A stretch of 64,000 nucleotides of DNA from Scolanthus callimorphus (GCA_033964015.1 CM066925.1:3237199-3301198), one strand, 5' to 3'. Positions 34,298 to 46,987 are shown, numbered from the stretch's first letter. Program-made: numbers and translations. Notes: a model not told the origin generated them from the sequence alone.

Positions 34298-35304
34298 ATG
34301 AACACGACTTCTTCGATAGCGGCTTGTCCAGGGAGGGTAATAGAATTGAGTTATACCTTGTACTATGGTAACCATCCTCTAGCAGCAGTATTGATAGCGA
34401 CTTGTTCAGGAGCGGTAGCCTTGCCTGTTTGCTGCTTCAACGGTCTTATCCTGGCCACGATTTTTCGCAGTCCCGTCCTTAGAGCAAATGCTACCAACAT
34501 CCTTCTCTCATCACTGGCGATGGCGGATTTCTTCACAGGATTTCTGGTCCTTCCTTTTAGCATTCTCTGGGTATTGAGTACACGACTCCACACTTCATGC
34601 GTCTATTTCAGCATCGCACTAGGGACCACAGGACCATTCGCGTTTCCTCCTTCTTAACCATGATCACTGTGAGCCTCGAGAGGTACCTATACCTCTGCTA
34701 TCCCTTTCTTCATCAAGACATGGTATCACCTTTTCGTTGCGCTTTACTTGCCCTAACAACATGGTTGACCAGTCTTGTGCTAGTGCTGATCTTCGTGCTG
34801 CGAGTGTTAACCATGCCAGGTGCTGCGGCAATAGCCATTATGATAACAGTTGGGATTGTGGTACTGTTGACTACTAACGTACGTGTGCTGGCACTAGCGC
34901 GCAAGCATCAGAAACAAATCCAGGCCAATTCACCTGAGACTAGAGATGAAGACAAAAAGAAAAAAGTGGGGCAAAATAAGGCAGCAACTACTGCAGTCTA
35001 CATTATAGGTGTCTCTATGTGTAGCTATTTACCGATATGTATCGTAACTCTACTAGTTATAACCAGCACGGACCATCAAATGTCACCGTTCCACACACGC
35101 GCAATGCAGATTACTGATTTACTCTACACCATAAGTTCGCTTATTGATCCACTTATATATTGCTTCAAGAACCAGCAGCTCAAACAGGCGGTACGGGGAG
35201 TACTGGTGAGCTGGATGGAAAGCACACGCTCTACTTGGGAGACCAGACTTAGTTTCATTGAACGCATTCGAGTTTTGAGCGGGAGAGGTGTGGATATACA
35301 TTGA
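34298..35304 (+). pseudogene. Class A G-protein-coupled receptor with one frameshift
   Basis: Intronless. The first frame (34,298-34,657) gives an N-terminus, TM1 (CCFNGLILATIF), TM2 with the conserved Asp (SLAMADFFTGFL), the ECL1 region and a Cys before TM3, then stops. The second frame (to 35,304) resumes with SFLTMITVSLERYLYLCYPF (TM3 end and ERY box), TM4 with Trp, TM5, a basic ICL3 (EDKKKKVGQNKAAT), TM6 (CSYLPICIV), TM7 with DPLIY, and helix 8. The frames change by one base at about 34,640-34,655, consistent with one missing base. Everything else needed for a receptor is present, so a sequencing error is as likely as a dead gene. Ligand unknown. Confidence 0.85.
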
Positions 35305-35475
35305 CAAGGAACACAGGTGATAGATTTGCGGAAAGGGACTTTCCTTTAAAAGGTTTTCTGCTGTAAGGATAGAACTGAAGGAGAGAGCTGGCACAGACCA
35401 CAGGAAAGGCGCAGACCCACCACATGACGAGGACGTTGTTGCTGAAAGTAGAATGCCACGAGCTTAGGTGGAACA

Positions 35476-35481
35476 AATAAA
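35476..35481 (+). terminator. Polyadenylation signal after the GPCR
   Basis: AATAAA lies about 170 bases past the receptor stop codon. It is a plausible 3' end signal for the transcript. Confidence 0.4.
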
Positions 35482-35499
35482 AGAAAACCCCAACTGAGT

Positions 35500-35758
35500 A
35501 TAGAGCGGTTTTTCACACTGTCTGTCGTGAAAACAATTGCAATTGAGCAATCACTAGCCAATCAGAATCGAGAGAAATCACGACTTGCTTCTAAATGGCT
35601 TTTTTCTCAGCCAATTGCAAGCCGAACCAATTACTAAGTTATTACACAATTGTATTTACTACAGAATTTGATTGGCTGAGAAAAACGAGTAGCCAATGAG
35701 AACGCAAAGCAATCGCAATTACATAACAAGTCTTGACAGTCTTGTGAAATCCGCTATA
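35500..35758. repeat. MITE just downstream of the GPCR
   Basis: TAGAGCGGTTTTTCACACTG at the left pairs imperfectly with CAGTCTTGTGAAATCCGCTA at the right. Inside are paired CAATTGCAAT-type stretches and repeated CCAATCAGA/GATTGGCTGAG boxes. Similar ends appear near 16,055, 19,670 and 21,897. Confidence 0.65.
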
Positions 35759-35927
35759 TATACCACAACAATTCATGATGATTCAGTCCGCGTCCCTCGT
35801 ACATCCTTTCATATGAAGTGTCCAACGAACATCTAGTACGTAGTACGTAACCAGGTTTATAAAAGTCATCATTCTTTTTACACGGTTTATAAACCAACAT
35901 TTAGAATCCTGCGATATGATTATCCGG

Positions 35928-36306
35928 CGGGGGACTCCGTATATTTGAATGCTAGGGGTGATAGTCGTATTTTTTAGGGGTTGAAATTGGCCATCTGGTA
36001 TTTTTTAGGGGTTCGAAATAAAAAAAGGTATGGTAAGAAAAAATAGGTATTTTTTAAGGGGTTCTAATGCAAATAAGGTACATAATTCCAAAATATTTGA
36101 AATAATGATAGCGTATTTGAAACTCGAGAGGATACATTTGATGTATATGAAATAAACGGCTAGAATAACATGTTTTGGTATTTCAGACTGAGGAGTATTT
36201 TGTTTTAGGTGGAAATGTTTTCGGACCGGGTATTTTTTAGGGTCAAAATTCGCGTTTCCCGACGGGCACCCCTAGCAATTTAACCTTAGAATCCCCCCTC
36301 CCCCAT
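35928..36306. repeat. Inverted-repeat element, GGGACTCC/GCTAGGGGTG type
   Basis: GGCGGGGGACTCCGTATATT and GCTAGGGGTG at the left are mirrored by GGGCACCCCTAGC and then GAATCCCCCCTC at the right. Runs of GGTATTTTTTAGGGGTT repeat within it. It is related to 26,138-26,455. Confidence 0.6.
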
Positions 36307-36900
36307 CCATGATAATAATATGATTGGTCCAAAGCACTGATACTCCCTAACTTCCCCTCAAAATTGTATGTTTTTTTTGGTGCGGGGAATTCACCTTCGC
36401 TCAAAACGCACGCGCGCATCAGAACGTACCATTTTAAGGTGTGCTTATTATTCAGAATTTTGCATGTCTTACCAAACTTATAATGCCGAAAAAAATTGAA
36501 TCACGCGTGATTTCAAAATCGGTCAAGCGCGCTGCACGAGGTCGATTTGAAATCACCAGTGCGATTTCAGACCAAAATTGCACGACACGAAGTTCAATTA
36601 CCACTTTATTATGTCCATTTTGAAATAACATTTATCTCTCGGGTTATCAATCAATTCATAAACTCTTGTTTTGTCGGTTTTCTCCGAAAAGGCGAAGCAG
36701 GAAACGCCTCACATTTCTCTGGTGTGCAAAAAAGCTCATAATGTACGTAAAAAACTGTGATGGGACCTGGATAATAACTACTCAGCTACAAAAAAAGTGA
36801 TCAATTTAAACTGCCTAGTGTCTAGCTAGAAAACCTAACGGTTAAAATAGGCCCTAGGCATTTCCTTACTGAAATCTTTGTCCTATTCTATTTTATCGAT

Positions 36901-37798
36901 ACCCTTATATCCAGACTGGGGGGGGGGGGCTTTTCGAGCCCCCCTCCAGTAAAATCCTGATTACTCTAAAACCACTGCAGCTATGATGGTGAAACTTCGT
37001 GACTTTTCCTAGAATTTATCTGGGGACATTTTGGTGTCCATGACATGTCAGTGTCAACGACCCAGTTTCCATGGCAACCACTTTTTGACATGCATGTTTT
37101 GCAAAACTCGAAAAAACGTGAATTTTTCATATTTCAAGCTTAATGTTGGACAGATTGCCCAATTTATGACTATCGGAGCTTGTACTCCTTAGTAATTTAT
37201 GTACAGGCTAATTAATTTTGACACAAAATCTTGGGGGGGAGGGGTAGGGGGATTTTGTTCATTTTAACATATGGTCTAAAACTAGCTCTGGGATTCACAA
37301 GTTTCCTTTTAATTCAACTTTTGAATGTCAACACTTCTTTGATGAATATTTTGTACATTTTGACTATTTTTTTCTCATTGAGTATTTATCTGAAGAGTCA
37401 AATGGAATTAAATGAAATCCAAGATGGCGGATCCAAGATGGCGGATCCAAGATGGCGGACAATATTTTCAAAAGTCGTCATTATGACACAAGTTTAATAA
37501 AATTTATGTGTTAATGTCACAAATTATTACATTTACATTATCTTGATGTTAATTAGTTGGCTTTTAGAGTATTATCTACCAAGTTTTTGGAAGTTAATTA
37601 AAATTACTTAAAAATTGATAAAACATTGAGAATGACGTCATTGTGACGTCACATTTTGCTCCCACGTGACAAAAATAGGTGTGGTGATTGTGTGAAAGTT
37701 TGATGATCATAGCCCCAGTGGTTCCAGAGATATAGAGGGGGGCCGAATTAGCCCCCCCCAGTCACAGATGGTCAAAAAAAGCCCAGTCTGGATAGGGT
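36901..37798. mobile_element. Inverted-repeat element with three tandem GATGGCGG boxes
   Basis: The left end ACCCTTATATCCAGACTGGG is mirrored by CCCAGTCTGGATAGGGT at the right, each followed inward by a G- or C-run. At 37,417-37,458 a 14-base unit ATCCAAGATGGCGG occurs three times head to tail. No transposase is visible. Confidence 0.65.
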
Positions 37799-38661
37799 TA
37801 AAACACAAATATATGTAGAAGTAAGAAAATGTAAAATAGGAAATGCAAAAAATAAATGTATTGTATTGATATTGCATTGACAGTTTTTCTCCTTCAAAAC
37901 CCTTAATTGCACTTTGAATATGATCTTGTGGGATTCATAGTCTTCGGCATTGTTTTTTAAGAAAAGGAGAAAGGGGTTACTCCACACAAAAAATGCAGAA
38001 ACGTTTTTTCTGAGAAAAATATATAATTTAGACTCAAAAGGATGCGATTTAGGAATAAATCGCACAGTTGTAAGCCAATCAGATTGCAAAAGCGTGCGTT
38101 GATGTGAAAATTGATATAATTATTATAATAAAAGGGCACAATATATTCCTCAAAAGGGGCACAAAGCATAATTGACTTTTGACAAATTTAACTACAGATC
38201 TAGCGGAGGTGAAGCTGGTTTCCATAGCAACAGCGGAAAAGTAATTTGTAAAGCATCAAAGCCAAAAAATTCAAAATCAATTCACACTTTTCTTACAAAT
38301 CGTGAATCCAAGTTATGAAATACTAAACCGATTGAGCATACACAAAAACAAATAAACGACAAACATATCGCTTTAGTGCCAAGCTGCGGAATATTCGCAG
38401 AATAAGCAATTGAACAGATTTTCAAAATAATGAGTCTTGCAATACTTCAAGATGTTTAATGTTAGCATATTATCCTTACCACTGTTTCTCTACTTTATTT
38501 GAGCAAAAAATGAAATGTTATGCAGAGAAAACCTAAATGGGTTAGCAGTCGAGAGCTCATAATTGATCAAATATGATCATAAACTCGCCGTTGTTGTTTC
38601 AACTAAGTTATACAAATTTCAGAGTGCTCGATGTGCAACTTGGTCGCGATTTTTTTTCTAA

Positions 38662-40669
38662 GGGACGTGTCATTATTTACTGGGGGGGGAGGGGGGAGGG
38701 CTCCCATTTTTTCAAACAAGGCTAAAAAGAAATAGGACCCTCCCCTTGAACATAACAAAAAAATTGTGACCCTCCCCAATCGTAGGTAAAAAACCCTCCC
38801 CCATATAATTTATTTCTCAAAAACCTGTCAGATAGACTATTGTCCGAGTGATGCAATGTCTCTTTCATTCTTCTTAATATAGAAATACTTTTTTCATACT
38901 TCTGCCAAAGCTAAGGAACAGCGGTTATTATTTATCGCCTAGAGTATTTACGTTAGGATTTTGGGTAATACACGGGAAAAATGCAGTGATCCTCCCTCTA
39001 TAAGTACAATGATTAACGTGATCCCACCTCTCCCGTCCCCTATTTGACATAGTACTGAAGACATTTTACCGAATTTTGATACGCATTTCATCAAGCCTCA
39101 GAGAAAGGGTATATGAACATGTTTTGTGTACGGTATAGTATATTATTCATGCACACAACTGCGCGCCGCAAATAAAGAAGTTATTGGTATTCATGTGCGC
39201 GAAGCGCGGCGCAACGGACGAATTTCTATGCTTGTAACGTCGAAAACTCACGCTTACCTATGGGGTCTTCTTTCAAACATATAGTGACTTGCCCGTCAGG
39301 CCTATCATTACAGGGCATTTTTGGGAGAGTTTGCTTTTCCTCGTCGAGATACACTTGTTCTTGTAAATGGCGTCAGGGTGGTGTCTTCATTGCTCAAAGT
39401 GTATTACATGTCCTTGTCGAAATTTTTATAGAGAAGTTGCTGAAATAACCACTACCGCCATCTGTTTTACCCTCTTCATCGTCCAGATGGAACAAGGACA
39501 CACAGGGCATAGTTAGAAATACCGTTTATAACTTTGACTAAGTAATGCCTTTTCGGACACAGTTTCGTCAAAATGACGCTGACCATGGCCGTCAGACCTT
39601 TTGTAAGTCAGTCAAACGTCCGGTGAGCACTAATAATCGATTTCACCAAATTTTGGAATTTTCCATGACTCGATGTGCTTTATTTCAATTCCGCTCAAGT
39701 CGACTCCTCGTGGACTCGATTGATTTAACCGAAAAAGAGAAATCAGGGACTGGATGGGGTTTGACTAATGGCAAATGGACTTAACGACAAAAAAATGTAT
39801 ACCGGCCACCGATATCTTTACAAATTACTCCTGCATCCTTAGATTAATAGTTTAATGGATTAGATTAGATTAATGGAATTAGTGATAAGATACGGAATTA
39901 GTGGTCGTCTGTTCATGGAAAATTTAATCATCAATAAAAAAAACGACGTGTGTGCGCATGCGCAAACTGACAACTAAAAAGAAACCCATTCCCATGTCGA
40001 TGTAATGCCTACTTTTGGAATATGAGGGAAAGCATTGGTGATGCATTATTAATTAGTTGATTGTTCACTAACGGTACAAGGGGCGTCCTTATATGGTCTG
40101 GTGGCCGGGCGTACTCTCACCCATAGGTATCTAGCTACTGAACAATTCAACACCAGGATAGCGACTGTCAGGGCCGAAATCTCTGGCGTGGGCGTAAGAA
40201 CCGTACGGTCGCCATACGACGCTTCAGCTCTTTGTCTGGAAGTATGGTCCTATTTTTTTCCTTTTCCTCAAGATAAGTGAATGCTGAATGCTGTAAACAG
40301 GCGAATGATTTAAATTACTTGCATGACTCACAAAAGCAGTTAAAGCATATTTCCTTGGCTGATTAAAGGCTTTGTTTACTATACACGAAAAACATAATGT
40401 TCATCTACCCTTTCTCTGAGGCTTGATGAAATGCATTTATCAAAATTTTGGCGCGCTTCGCGCGCAACGAAAGAAAAATGTGTCCCATCTTTCTGTAAAA
40501 TGTCTTCCACTAGGTCAAATAGGAGACGGGGGAGGGTCCTAATTTTTATCTACGACTGGGGGAGGGTCACAATATTTTTGTTATATTCAAGGGGAGGGTC
40601 CTTATTTTTTTTGGAGCCTTCCCTAAAAATGGTGCCCCCCCCCCCCCCCGCTAAATAATGACACGTCCC
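38662..40669. mobile_element. Harbinger-like element D (about 2.0 kb)
   Basis: The ends are GGGACGTGTCATTATTTA and its complement, with TAA on both flanks (38,659-38,661 and 40,670-40,672). The arms pair further in, for example CATTTCATCAAGCCTCAG near 39,090 against its complement near 40,420. Ordinary-looking ORFs are short and I see no transposase. Confidence 0.75.
39247..39380 (-). other. Possible exon repeated three times
   Basis: On the - strand a segment reading EQVYLDEEKQ and then CNDRPDGQVTICLKEDPI ends at a GTAAGC donor near 39,257. Copies of its 3' part sit near 41,740 and 42,107-42,190. A stop lies shortly upstream and no signal exon was found. A related stretch is near 12,340. 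It may be a gene fragment captured by element D. Confidence 0.3.
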
Positions 40670-41080
40670 TAAAAGTTCGAAAAGGTAGTGAGTTCCAGGC
40701 TTTTGCTGCAAAATATTGAAAAAGTGAAGGCCATGTGTAGTAGTGTTCGGTTTGATAAGTTTCAGAATATTGGTTCCTCTGAGGAAGTAGTTATTTTCGC
40801 GCATTTTAAAACATTTTTCATATACACAGGAAAACCATTAAAATTTAATGACTTATAAACAGTACATAAAATTTTGTTTATCCGTTTAACTATGGCAATA
40901 TGAGGTCTAGCACTTAAAAGTGTGTATATATAAACACTGGAGTGCTGCCAGTGCATGACTAACCGCAGGTCTGCCCTTCTTTGCTTCTTTTGTTTTGTTT
41001 ACTGAATGGTTTTATGGTCAATGAGGGATTTTGGAGCGGTGTGGATAACTTTTCACAGGTTAACTTGGTGCCGGTGATAA

Positions 41081-41800
41081 GGGACGTGTCATTATTTACC
41101 GGGGGGAGGGGGGGGCTCCCATTTTTTCAAACAAGGCTAAAAAAATTAGGACCTTCCGCTTGAATATATAAAAAAAATTGTGACCCTCCCCCAGTCGTAG
41201 GTAAAAAAGTTGGGACCCTCCCCCATGCAATATATCTGAAGAACCTGTCAGATGGGCTATTGTTCGAGTGATGCAATGTCTCTTTCATTCTTCTTAATAG
41301 CAGAAATACTTTTTTCTTACTTCTGTCAAAGCTAAGGAACCGCGGTTATTATATCGCCTCGATTATTTTCGTGAGAATTTTGGGTAATACACGGGTAAAA
41401 TGCAGTGATCCTCTCCCTCTATAAGTACAATGATTAACGTGACCCACCTCTCACGTCCCTTATTTGACTTGGTACTGAAGGCGTTTTACAGATTGGGTAG
41501 ATGAACATGTTTTGTGTACGGTACTGTATCGTAAACAAAGCCTGCAGGAGCCCAGGAAGTACGCTACCTCAACTATATAGGTTAGATGAAATCATCTATT
41601 GATGGGCTCCTGAGCCAACAAGGTTATATTATTCATGCGCACAACTGCGCGCCGCAAATGACGAAGTTATTAATATTCATGTGCGCGAGGCGCGGCCCAA
41701 CGGACGAATTTCTATGCTTGTAACGTCAAAATGTCACGCTTACCTATAGGGTCTTCTTTCAAATATATAGTGACTTGTCGAATAATTAAAATTCTCGTTA
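41081..41800. mobile_element. Element E: partial copy of element D
   Basis: It starts after TAA with GGGACGTGTCATTATTTACC and follows the left part of D with indels. No right end is found. A 90-base insert (about 41,535-41,625) absent from D recurs near 41,925. Confidence 0.65.
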
Positions 41801-41924
41801 ATTTTCTTTAAGGCGATGCATTGTAGAATCATTTTGCATAAGCAGGGTGATGGCAATTTATGGCAATTTATCATAAAATCCAGTGTCAATGATAGATTCG
41901 GTTTTGGTACCTATGACCCAGGAA

Positions 41925-42200
41925 GTACGTTACGTCAACTATATAGGTTAGATGAAAGCTTCTATTGATGGGCTTCTGAACCAACAAGGTTAATGTATTC
42001 ATGCGCACAACTACGCGCCGCAAATGACGAGGAAATTAATATTTATGTGCGCGAAGCGCGGCCCAACGGACGAGTTTCTATGCTTGTAACGTCGAAATGT
42101 CACGCTCACCTATAGGGTCTTCTTTCAAACATATAGTGACTTGCCCGCCAGGCCTATCATTGCAGGGCATTTTTGAGAGAGTTTGCTTTTCCTCGTCAGT
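41925..42200. repeat. Element F: third partial copy
   Basis: A direct repeat of the 3' part of E: CCAGGAAGTACGTTACGTCA, then GCGCACAACTACGCGCCG, then GGGTCTTCTTTCAAACATAT. It stops abruptly at CCTCGTC near 42,199, where D continues. Confidence 0.65.
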
Positions 42201-42659
42201 GGACCCTCCAACATGGTGGCCAAATTACCAGTTGTCTTAAAGGCTATTTCTACAGACTCTATCGATATAAATCTTATTGAAATGGTAGGATATCAGCTAT
42301 TATGACATGCTGGCTTGCAAAAAATGTAAGCACTGAACAAATTGAGCGAAATACAGCACGATCAAATACGTGACTGGTGTTGCGTAACATAAATCACCTC
42401 GGCGATATCTCAATACCATTTGTTAGGAAGTGTTGACATTTTATGACTCCCTTGGTAGAGTTGTAATAAATAATGAAAGTGTATATTCGTAGAGAGTTTA
42501 GTTTAGAAGTTAGCATTTTGATGACGTCATGTGAAAAGCAAGAATAGTAGATGAATCTATTTATAGGTTGTAGATTTTGAATTTTCCGAAAAACGCGACA
42601 CCATCCTTTTGGAGTAAATTTGAGTTGAAAAGTCTCTGAATAAATAAAAGATCGTTTTG

Positions 42660-43285
42660 ATTAGAATATGCTCAGGGCTCTATTCTGTCCAAAATGACGA
42701 AGTTTTCGCCATCCGACTGAAAAACACACCCAAGCTGCACGCGTTGGTCCAGGGAATTGTGACGTAGTGGGAATAGTAAATGTTCGGATCTAGGGGTGGT
42801 GAGAGGAGTGAGAAGCCATGCCTTTTTTGAGCCCATTTCTCGCAGGACTAGCAAACCCTTTGCAACAATTTTACAACTCCTGTATCCGCGTCTGTAAGTT
42901 ATAAATCGTCATGTATAGTAATGGTGTTTTGGTGAGTTTACGATCATCAGGTATCAGACGTAATCATCAAAGCCATTTATTGTTTATTTTTGTTTACAAA
43001 GAATTGGTAAAAGTTCCCCAATTTTGCTGGATACTGCAATTCACTAGCTGCTAGCCACTCCAGTTAACGCCGTAGAATGTTTTGTAGCACGTCTTATAGC
43101 GTTTCCGGCACATGACAAACAAATCAGCGTTAAGAGTAAGCGTAAAGCCAAGATGTCTCAGAAAATAACGAATAGACATAAAGAAATCCTGCCGGGACAC
43201 CTCTCTTTTCCTGCTACGAGAACTGCAGTAGAACTGCGTCACTTGGAACTGAGGCACCTGCACTTCTCGTAATAACGGTTTGAAT
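42660..43285 (-). pseudogene. Peptide gene remnant B' (parts of last two exons)
   Basis: A stretch near 43,220-43,270 matches the RYYEKC part of the cysteine-rich exon. A stretch near 43,060-43,115 matches the last exon (RYKTCYK), but its acceptor AG is replaced (CATG for CAG). The 3' flank (CACACCCAAGCTGCACGCGT near 42,726) is repeated in the B copy at 43,942, so B and B' arose by tandem duplication. The 5' exons are missing and a hairpin element (43,287-43,575) takes their place. Confidence 0.7.
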
Positions 43286-43286
43286 C

Positions 43287-43575
43287 GATTGCGATTTTTG
43301 TTGCATTTGTCGCGGCGATTTTTCTCGCGCGAGTTGCAATTCCTACTCTCTACTGTAAACGAGATGTAAATCCAGTGTGATTTCTGTGCTCTCTTTCTGC
43401 AAATCGCATGAAGTTGCAAAGAGTTTCGAACATGTTTGAAATCTCCCTGACATCCAAGACAAAAATCGCGGCAGATCGCGCCTAGTTGCACCCAGTGATT
43501 TTGAGTTGACGCGTACGTGCGAGAAAATCGCCGCGACTCGCGCGACAAAAATTGCAACAAAAATTGCAAAATGTA
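43287..43575. repeat. Inverted-repeat element disrupting B'
   Basis: The left arm holds GTCGCGGCGATTTTTCTCGC and the right arm its complement with CGAGAAAATCGCCGCGACTC. Both ends carry CAATTTTTGTTGC-type repeats. It is inserted where the 5' part of B' should be. Confidence 0.65.
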
Positions 43576-44224
43576 AACGGGCCTTAGGAATACGTTTATT
43601 GCACTTTTGACGATATCCCGACGCGGAAGATATTATATGCCTAAGAAATTTCCAATAAGCTGCTTCTAGATCCACAAAACGTATATAGCATAGTTTATTT
43701 TTAATATCCTGTTTTCTTGCGTTAATGCATGCAAACTGCAGCGAAAAGTCATCAGTACAGTTTAAATGCGATCATTGTTACTGCGTCACGCGAGCCAAAC
43801 GCGACACCATACTTTTGGGGTAAATTTGAGTTTAGTGAGTTTAGTCTATGAATTTCTGAATTTCTGTTAGTCTATGAATAAATAAAACGTCGTTTTGATT
43901 AGAACATGTTGGGCTCTATTCTGTCGGCCATGCGACTGAAAAACACACCCAAGCTGCACGCGTTGGCAGGGAATTGTGACGGAGTTTGAAAAGCAAGCGT
44001 AAATATTCTCGCCTCGATGGTCCGTCGGGGAGGGATCTAGGGGTGGTGAAAGGAGTGAAATTATCCCACGTTTTTTACCCCCTTTCTGTTATGTCCCTCG
44101 TCATGTTGATTTTACAATCAGGTATCAGACGTAATCATCAAAGCCATTTTTATATTGTTTGTTTTTGTATTACAAATACGTTTTTAAAAGTTTTCCTTAA
44201 TTTTGTTGCTTGATGCCGCCATTC

Positions 44225-45740
44225 ACAAGGCCATGGTGGACTCTGGCTCATCTTCCATGGCCGTAGATCTTTTGTAGCACGTCTTATAACCTTTCCGGCA
44301 ACTGAAAATCAATGTATTTAGTGTTTAAGTGTAAGCGTAAAGCCAAGGTCCGACAAAAGACTGATTTCCAGATCTGCGAGAACTGCAGTAGAACTGCGTC
44401 ATCAAAATTAATACCTTCGTCTGAGGCATCGCCTGCTCTTGCGACGTACGCAACGGCATTTCTTGTAGAGGCACTTGCACTTCTCATAATAACGGCATCT
44501 GTATGAGCGACACCTGTGCCTATAAAAATGTTTCTTGCAGGTTTTCTTGCAACGCTTTACTTTACGGCAGTTGCGGTGCCTACGACCATAGCTGGCACGT
44601 CGATCAACGTTTGAATCATCTGTGATAGTAATGATGAAGATATAAAATTACTGACGAGAAATTATTTTGAGAGATCGATGTTCGACGGTGGCAGTAGGAA
44701 AGCTGTTACTCGTGCCTTTGGCTTACAAATCCGTAAAGATATATAGCCTTTGGCGATTGTCGCTGATCATTGAATCAGTGATGAAAACTCGTGAGCTTAT
44801 TAAGCTTCCCTAATGAATGCAGGCGTCCTTACCTACGAGAACTGACAAATTTGGTATACGGGGTTATACAACGTCGGTTGCTTTGTCTGTGTTATAAATA
44901 AGAGTTTCAGCTTCTGGGACGATATATCTGTTCCCTTTTTGCAAGGAGGAACTTTTTGCCACCTCCTCTAATTTTTCTTACCCAGCAATATGGAGAAATG
45001 GAGATAGACCACATTCCTTTGAAACGCGAGCGTGACATTTTCTAAGGAAAGAGGGATAGCGCGGGAAATGTTATTGGACGAAAGAAAATATTTGTCTTGA
45101 AACTTGATAAAAGGCATGACTTCCCAGCAAAATTCATTTTTTTTCCAAACTCCTATCCACAATTTCTTTCTCATCCAGATAGAAATGGGCTGGGGGACAG
45201 ATCCATATTGTGCACCTGGGTTTACCTTGCTGCTCATCTAATTCATTCTCTTGTTGTGACAACTCGTGTTCTTCCTCCTGTGGCTGCTCTTCGTCTTCCT
45301 CCCCATATCCCTCTTCCTCATCTACTTCTTCAGCGAGACCTTATGATAACAAATGATTATGGGAATGTTATATTCCGCTTTTGTACACTAATGATTGGCG
45401 TATGTACCTCTATAGGCAAAAATTGACTCCTCGGCACACACTATCTAATTCGTTTCCCTTGATTGTAGGCTTAAGGGTGTATTTACCTATTTTTTCTGCT
45501 GGTTGCTAGGGAAAATGGTTTTCCTAATAAAACTCGTCCATTTAATTGAAAACCATCTGAAGCATCAGTGATTTAAAAAGTTAATTGGTTTTACCTATTC
45601 AATCACACGTCGTCCCTTGTCGTCCCTTGTCAATCTTAGAGGTTCCTCCTGAGTCTTCTTCTTGTAAAGGAGCGGAAAAGGCGAGGGCTAAAAAGCTAAG
45701 AAGAACCAACAACACAAGCTTTCCGAACTCGTCTGACTGT
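44225..45740 (-). pseudogene. Secreted cationic Cys-rich peptide gene, copy B (inverted, decayed)
   Basis: A close paralogue of copy C on the opposite strand. The exon 1 equivalent (about 45,734-45,640) keeps the hydrophobic signal region, but the ATG has lost its T and an in-frame stop lies just upstream; the acidic end of the exon and its donor are deleted. Exon 2 (45,339-45,226, 114 nt) and exon 3 (44,619-44,415, 205 nt) keep correct borders, and exon 3 keeps the cysteine pattern. In the last exon (from 44,301) one base is missing, which changes the C-terminus. Promoter-side sequence to about 45,920 also matches copy C. As it stands it cannot make the secreted precursor. This would need an unseen upstream start and first exon. 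Confidence 0.8.
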
Positions 45741-46814
45741 TAACGAGTAGTGAACTCTTTGTGAAATTACTTCTGAAATGTTGCCACCTTTAGTAGTCAC
45801 TTGCTTGGGTTGATTGGTCAACCAATAGCATACTGAGTTATATCTAAAAATTTCAGAAATATTGATGGAGTAAAAATCTTGGACAGGTTCAAGGACTATA
45901 GCTTCTAATTATGAAAGCCACAACTTGTAAAGGTCCAGATAGCCTAAATTACTAAAGTCATAAGTTAAATACTTAAATATCGGGTTCCTGGCACGATTTG
46001 CAAAGTCAGAAAAAGCAAAACTCACAGAATTAGGTAATTTTATTGCTTGGTCAAGAAAACTAAGCCGGATATTTGATTTAAGATAATCAGTCGACCACAC
46101 GAAAACTTACTTATTACTCCGATTGCTGATAGCTTTCTAATAAACTACCCCCGATGTCATGTCTTTCATGACCATAATTTAAGCGTCCTTTAAGTTTTGG
46201 TTACTCTGGTTTGCCAGAAGACTCAAATCAAAAGAGATTGATGTTATGTTTCTAGTTTCAAGAATATGCCAAACATTCCACTAGATAGAACGAACTGCGA
46301 ACTGGAATAACATCATGTAATGGGAGTGCTGATTAATACTAGTCCAGGTGGCGGTTCAGGTTTCGATTGTATGCTTTATTTCATCTTAAGGACTTAAGGT
46401 GCATTCGCAAAGTCTTTGTTGTAGGCGGTACTTGCAGAACAAAATGCGAATTTTATGGAGTGATAGCTGTGCAACAGTTAACGATACAAAATATTTTTTC
46501 ATATATCGGCTAATTCATAACTCATAAGTACAGGCCACAAACGTTTGGCGAAATGCTGAAAATCTTACTATTTTTGTGAAGAAAGTATTAGTTATAATTA
46601 TTTTAAGGTTGTTTTGGCGCGAAGTTAGAGCGGATCACTGAGAACTGGGCGGTTCTGGGCTTTAAGTCAGACATCAAATATCGCATAGCAACGAACATGG
46701 CATGGATTCCGATAGAAGACTGTTGATAGGTTCCAATAAAGCTACCCCGATTTCTATCATGACCAATGGCGTATAAGAAGCGCTCAAATTAAACACTACT
46801 TCCATTCTCACATA

Positions 46815-46940
46815 ATGAATAGGGTGGCACTGACTATCATGATGTTTTTAGTGCTTTGTGTGCCGAATTGGCAATCTGTTATCCGTAGAATTAAACACTT
46901 TGATATTGTCATCATTATCCTTAATACTTTGGGATTTTAA
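46815..46940 (+). CDS. Small hydrophobic-start ORF, paired with 52,874
   Basis: 41 codons beginning MNRVALTIMMFLVLCV, a signal-peptide-like start. The first ten residues and a later FDIVII stretch match the ORF at 52,874 and the surrounding DNA matches too. It could be a first exon of a duplicated secreted-peptide gene or a tiny peptide. Nothing else identifies it. Confidence 0.3.
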   Translation: MNRVALTIMMFLVLCVPNWQSVIRRIKHFDIVIIILNTLGF

Positions 46941-46987
46941 TAATTCGTCACTTAGCCCTGAAACGTTGCCAAGATTTATACTGCACA

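Noticed and set aside
43051..43675. 172- and 110-codon - strand ORFs
   Set aside because: They run across a hairpin element and the B' remnant in mixed frames; only the last few residues correspond to a former exon.
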